Below are positions 60,370-64,000 of a DNA stretch of 64,000 bases, piece after piece. Under the pieces are notes generated by a model. That model was given only the letters and a program-made list of their open reading frames with translations. It made no database searches and was not told the origin of the DNA. How positions within the stretch are numbered: position 1 is the first letter of the stretch; every line of letters begins with the position of its first letter. The position numbers and the translations under genes are program-made. The DNA is from Dryobates pubescens (Eukaryota > Chordata > Aves > Piciformes > Picidae). The stretch is taken from assembly GCF_014839835.1 (NCBI RefSeq), contig NC_071624.1:23361612-23425611 (forward strand), written 5' to 3'.

Positions 60370-60755
60370 GGGACAATGTTTAGCCTGGAGAAGAGGAGGC
60401 TCAGGGGAGACCTTCTTGGTGTCTACAAGTCCCTGAAGGAAGGTTGGAGCCAGGTGGGGGTTGGTCTCTTCTCCCAGGCAGGCAAGCAGCACCAGAGCAA
60501 GAGGACACAGTCTCAAGCTGTGCCAGGGGAGGTTTAGACTCGAGGTGAGGAGAAAGTTCTTCCTATCAAGAGAGATTGGCCCTTGGGATGTGCTGCCCAG
60601 GGAGGTGGTGGAGTCCCCATCCCTGGAGGTGTTCAAGAGGGGACTGGATGTGGCACTTGGAGCCATGGTTTAGTTAGTCAGGAGGTGTTGGGTGGCAGGT
60701 TGGACTTGATGATCCTTGAGGTCTCTTCCAACCTTCTTGATTCTGTGATTCTATT
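60370..60755 (+). mobile_element. CR1 LINE 3' part, young type
   Basis: Sense: TGTTTAGCCTGGAGAAGAGG to CCAACCTTCTTGATTCTGTG. Confidence 0.92.
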
Positions 60756-60825
60756 TGTGAGGTGCACTGATGCCAGGGCTGCTTCTGCTGTCTGCTCTTA
60801 CAAACAGTTCTCCCTTCTGTCACTG

Positions 60826-60848
60826 GTGTGTGTGTGTGTGTGTGTGTC
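60826..60848 (+). repeat. (TG)n dinucleotide repeat
   Basis: About eleven TG units in a TYW1 intron. Confidence 0.9.
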
Positions 60849-61329
60849 AGGAGAAAGCCATGAAATGTCTAAAGGAAAACTTGTCAAAGTCTGTTAATGC
60901 TGTGACTGAGGGGGAAAAAAAGCAGAGAACTTGGTGTTTTCTATTGAAGGACTGGAATTTAATGCAGCCCTGCAAAGCCATTTCACAAAATAAATAGCAG
61001 CTCTGTGTGCTTAGATAGGACCAGGCCTATTTTTAGCTGAAGCAGGGAGCTGAATGTGAAGCATTCTAATAAATGGAGCTGAAATTGGTTACAGGCAGTG
61101 GCTTTGACTTGGATTCACACTAATATGTGAAGATCTTCAGGAGGCTTGTTTGAGATTTGTATCAGCAGAAAGCAGGAGGCAGGGACAGGAGGATTAGTAC
61201 TAAGCAGAGCTGCCTAGTGAGAGCTTAGATTAAAATGATTGTGTTCTGTCACCTTCTGCAAAAGAGCATCTTAGGAGGAGGGTGATTTGCCTGCCTTGGG
61301 GAAAGCAAACTGGAACTTGGTCTCCTAGA

Positions 61330-61660
61330 ATGTGGTGAATCTCCTGAAACCTCTTCAAGGAAGTGACCTGAAAGGAGCCTGCAAGAAAGCTGAGGAGGGA
61401 CCTTTGGCAACTGCTTGTAGTGGTAGGAGGAGGGGGAATGGGTTGAAGCTTGGGGAGGGGAGATTCAGACTGGAGGTTAGGAAGAAATTCCTTCCATTGA
61501 GGGTGGGGAGACATTGGAAGAGGTTGGCCAGGGAGGTTGTGGATGCCTCCTCCCTAGAGGTGTTCAAGACCAGGTTGGATGAGGCCTTGATCATTCAACC
61601 CCCTTGCTTATGGCAGGGGGTTGGAACTGGATGATCTTTGAGGTCCCTTCCAGCCCAGGA
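61330..61660 (+). mobile_element. CR1 LINE 3' part, older
   Basis: Sense: GGTTGAAGCTTGGGGAGGGG, GTTGGCCAGGGAGGTTGTGG, to TCCCTTCCAGCCCAGGAATG. Confidence 0.85.
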
Positions 61661-61662
61661 AT

Positions 61663-62632
61663 GGGTAGAGTAGAGTAGAATAGGATAGAGTAGAATAGAG
61701 TAAGCCAGGTTGGAAGAGGCATTTGAGATCATCAAGTCCAACCTATCATCCAACACCATCTGATCAACTAAACCATGGCACCAAGCACCCCAAGTCTCCT
61801 CCTAAACACCTCCAGTGGTGGTGACTCCACCACGTCCCCAGGAGGCAGCACATCCCAATGGCTAACTCTCTGTGTAGAAATTTTCTCCTCACCTCCAGCC
61901 TAAACCTCCCCTGGCACAGCTTGAGACTGTGTCCTCTTGTTCTGGTGCTGGGTGTCTGGGAGAAGAGACCAACCCCCACCTGGCTCCAACCTCCCTTCAG
62001 GGAGTTGGAGAGAGCAAGAAGGTCTCTCCTGAGCCTCCTCTTCTGCAGGCTAAGCAACCCCAGCTCCCTCAGCCTCTCCTCCCAGGGCTGTGCTCCAGAC
62101 CCCTCCCCAGCTTTCTTGCCCTTCTCTGGACACCTTCCAGCATCTCAACATCTTTCCTAACCTGAGGGGCCCAGAACTGGACACAGGACTCAAGGTGTGG
62201 CCTCAGCAGTGCTGAGCACAGGGCACAATGACCTCCCTGCTCCTGCTGGCCACACTCTTCCTGATACAGGCCAGGATGCCATTGGCCTTCTTGGCCACCT
62301 GGGCACACTGCTGGCTCATGTTCAGCCTACTCTCAACCAGCACCCCCAGGTCCCTTTCTGCCTGGCTGCTCTCCAGCCACTCTGCCCCCAGCCTGTAGCA
62401 CTGCCTGGGGTTGTTGTGGTCAATGTGCAGAACCTGGCACTTGGATGTGTTCAATCTCCTGCCCTTGGCCTCTGCCCATCTGTGCAGCCTGGCAAGGTCC
62501 CTCTGCAGAGCTCTCCTACCCTCTAACAGGTCAACTCCTGCCCCCAGCTTGCTGTCATCTGCAAATTTACTGCTGATGGACTCAATGCCCTCATCCAGAT
62601 CATCAATAAAGATGCCAAAGAGCATGTGGTGC
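61663..62632 (-). mobile_element. CR1 LINE with end of ORF2, young type, about 970 bp
   Basis: Short TAGAG/TAGAA tail (61663-61705), then AGCCAGGTTGGAAGAGGCAT to the RT core (minus frame: [38 protein letters not shown]). Confidence 0.94.
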
Positions 62633-62720
62633 TGAGAGCCATGGGTCAGCACCAGCCTTGGTAGAGAATGGTTTGGCTGCATGCTCTTAAAGGGCTTTGC
62701 CAACCAAAGTGATTGGGTGA
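62625..62720 (+). mobile_element. CR1 LINE 3' end, older
   Basis: Sense: GTGGTGCTGAGAGCCATGGG, CCAGCCTTGGTAGAGAATGG. Confidence 0.65.
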
Positions 62721-63289
62721 GTCTCTGCTCCAGGCAACCTGTGTGCTAAACAGGAGTTAAATCCTGGTGGGGAAAAGCTGCTGTGCTTCTGTGGAGGCAA
62801 ATGCAGCATCCTGCTGGAGCTGCTGACTGCTGTGAATGAGGCTTTATGAGGTCAGGGTATTTAATTTAGTGCTAGCAGGGAAAAAACCTCTCCTAGACAA
62901 ATGAAAAGAATTGAGTGCTGGGGAGGGCAGCCCTGGAATTGATCCTTGGTACTCCTCAGGGAGCTTTTACCATAATATTTCTTGCAGCTTAAGTGGCTTC
63001 ACCTGCTTTCAGAGCTGATTCAGTTAAGAGCTCCAGCTAAGCACGTTGTTAGGCTGTGCTGAGAAGTTATTGATGATGTTAAAGGTTCTGGCCTCTAAAG
63101 CAGTTGTGAATTTGACATCATAAGTTCCTTTCCCCCCACCCCCCCCTTCCTGTAGGGCTGTGCATAAGCAGTCATGCTGTGTGCTGATCTGAATTGCTCC
63201 TATGGATTTGCCCCAGCAGACAGCATCTGTCCCTATTCAGAGCTGTGACCTTGCTTGCAAGGTCTCTCCCAGGTGACTTGGGACACCAA
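62721..63289. other. TYW1 intron 9, no feature found
   Basis: Unique intronic sequence, with a short C-rich run near 63130-63147. Confidence 0.55.
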
Positions 63290-63620
63290 AGTTCACAGAT
63301 TCAGTTGGGTTGGAAGGGATCCTCCAAGGTTCTCTTGTCCAACCCCACTGCAGTCAGCAGGGACACCACCAGCTAGAGCAGGCTGTCCAGGGCCACATTG
63401 AGTCTGATCCTGAATGTCTCCAGAGGCAGGGCCTCAACCACAGCCCTGGGCAACCTGTTCCACCCTCACTGTGCAGAACTTCCTCCTGATGTCCAACCTA
63501 AATCTCCCCTGCTCCAGATTCAAACCATTTCTCCTTGTCCTATCATCACAAGCCCTTCAAAACAGTCCCTCCCCAGCTTTCCTGTAGGTCCCCTTCAGAC
63601 ACTGAAATGCAGCTCTCCCT
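63290..63620 (-). mobile_element. CR1 LINE 3' part
   Basis: Antisense: GTTGGGTTGGAAGGGATCCT, CAGTCAGCAGGGACACCACC, CTCCCCAGCTTTCCTGTAGG. Confidence 0.88.
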
Positions 63621-64000
63621 GGAATAGAGTAGAATAGAATTAACCAGGTTGGAAAACACCTTTGAGATCATCCAGTCCAACCTATCACCCAACACCATCT
63701 GATCAACTAAACCATGGCACTAAGTGCCTCATCCAGGCTCTTCCTAAACACCTCCAGGGATGGGGATTCCACCACCTACCTGGGCAGCACATCCCCATGG
63801 CCAATCTCTCTGTCTGGGAAGAATTTCTTCCTCACCTCTAGCCTAAACCTCCCCTGGCACAGCTTGAGACTGTGTCTTCTTGTTCTGGTGCTGGCTGCCT
63901 GGGAGAAGAGACCAACCCCCACCTGGCTACAACCTCCCTTCAGGCAGTTGCAGAGAGCAAGAAGGTCTCCCCTGAGCCTCCTCTTCTCCAGGCTAAGCAA
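63621..64000 (-). mobile_element. CR1 LINE 3' part, young type, runs off the window
   Basis: TAGAG/TAGAA tail at 63625-63640, then AATTAACCAGGTTGGAAAAC to the window end, where RT-end text is still running. Confidence 0.92.

Noticed and set aside
57868-64000. TYW1 radical-SAM exons
   Set aside because: Searched both strands for the cysteine motif and nearby conserved text; none present, so these exons lie past the window.

Overview
This is a bird nuclear genome window. The evidence is four vertebrate-type genes or gene parts with GT-AG introns, and a very heavy load of CR1 LINEs, mostly 5'-truncated 3' ends in both orientations. Many CR1 copies are close to one another and end in pentamer tails (TTCTA and variants) instead of the usual avian 8-bp tail. 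That density suggests a lineage with a late CR1 burst, such as woodpeckers and relatives; the lineage is inference, the bird call is firm.

Layout. 1-8.5 kb: the 3' half of SEPTIN4 (+), from the exon carrying the G3 motif to the stop and a poly(A) signal. 8.5-15.2 kb: a convergent intergenic region with minisatellites, CR1 copies, a 390-bp pyrimidine tract and a perfect hairpin. 15.3-21.6 kb: a complete 14-exon coiled-coil gene (-), best matched by CCDC183. 21.6-25.2 kb: its upstream region and the probable SBDS 3' UTR. 25.2-30.6 kb: complete five-exon SBDS (-). 30.6-30.9 kb: a short GC-rich bidirectional promoter shared with TYW1. 30.9 kb to the window end: the first nine coding exons of TYW1 (+), spread over 27 kb of CR1-packed introns; the radical-SAM half lies beyond the window.

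How the genes relate. SBDS (60S ribosome maturation) and TYW1 (wybutosine synthesis on tRNA-Phe) are head to head with 265 bp between start codons, so they probably share a housekeeping promoter; both serve translation. SEPTIN4 and the CCDC183-like gene converge tail to tail; a link to sperm or axoneme biology is possible for both but is inference.

Most notable: the SBDS exon 2 splice acceptor takes its polypyrimidine tract from the 3' tail of a CR1 that ends four bases from the acceptor region. Also of note are repeated re-use of a CR1 terminal motif within a tail array, two local duplications in TYW1 introns, a C21 run as the polypyrimidine tract of a CCDC183-like exon, and an uncoded (GCC)15 directly abutting the SBDS start codon. 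I saw no clearly new gene system.
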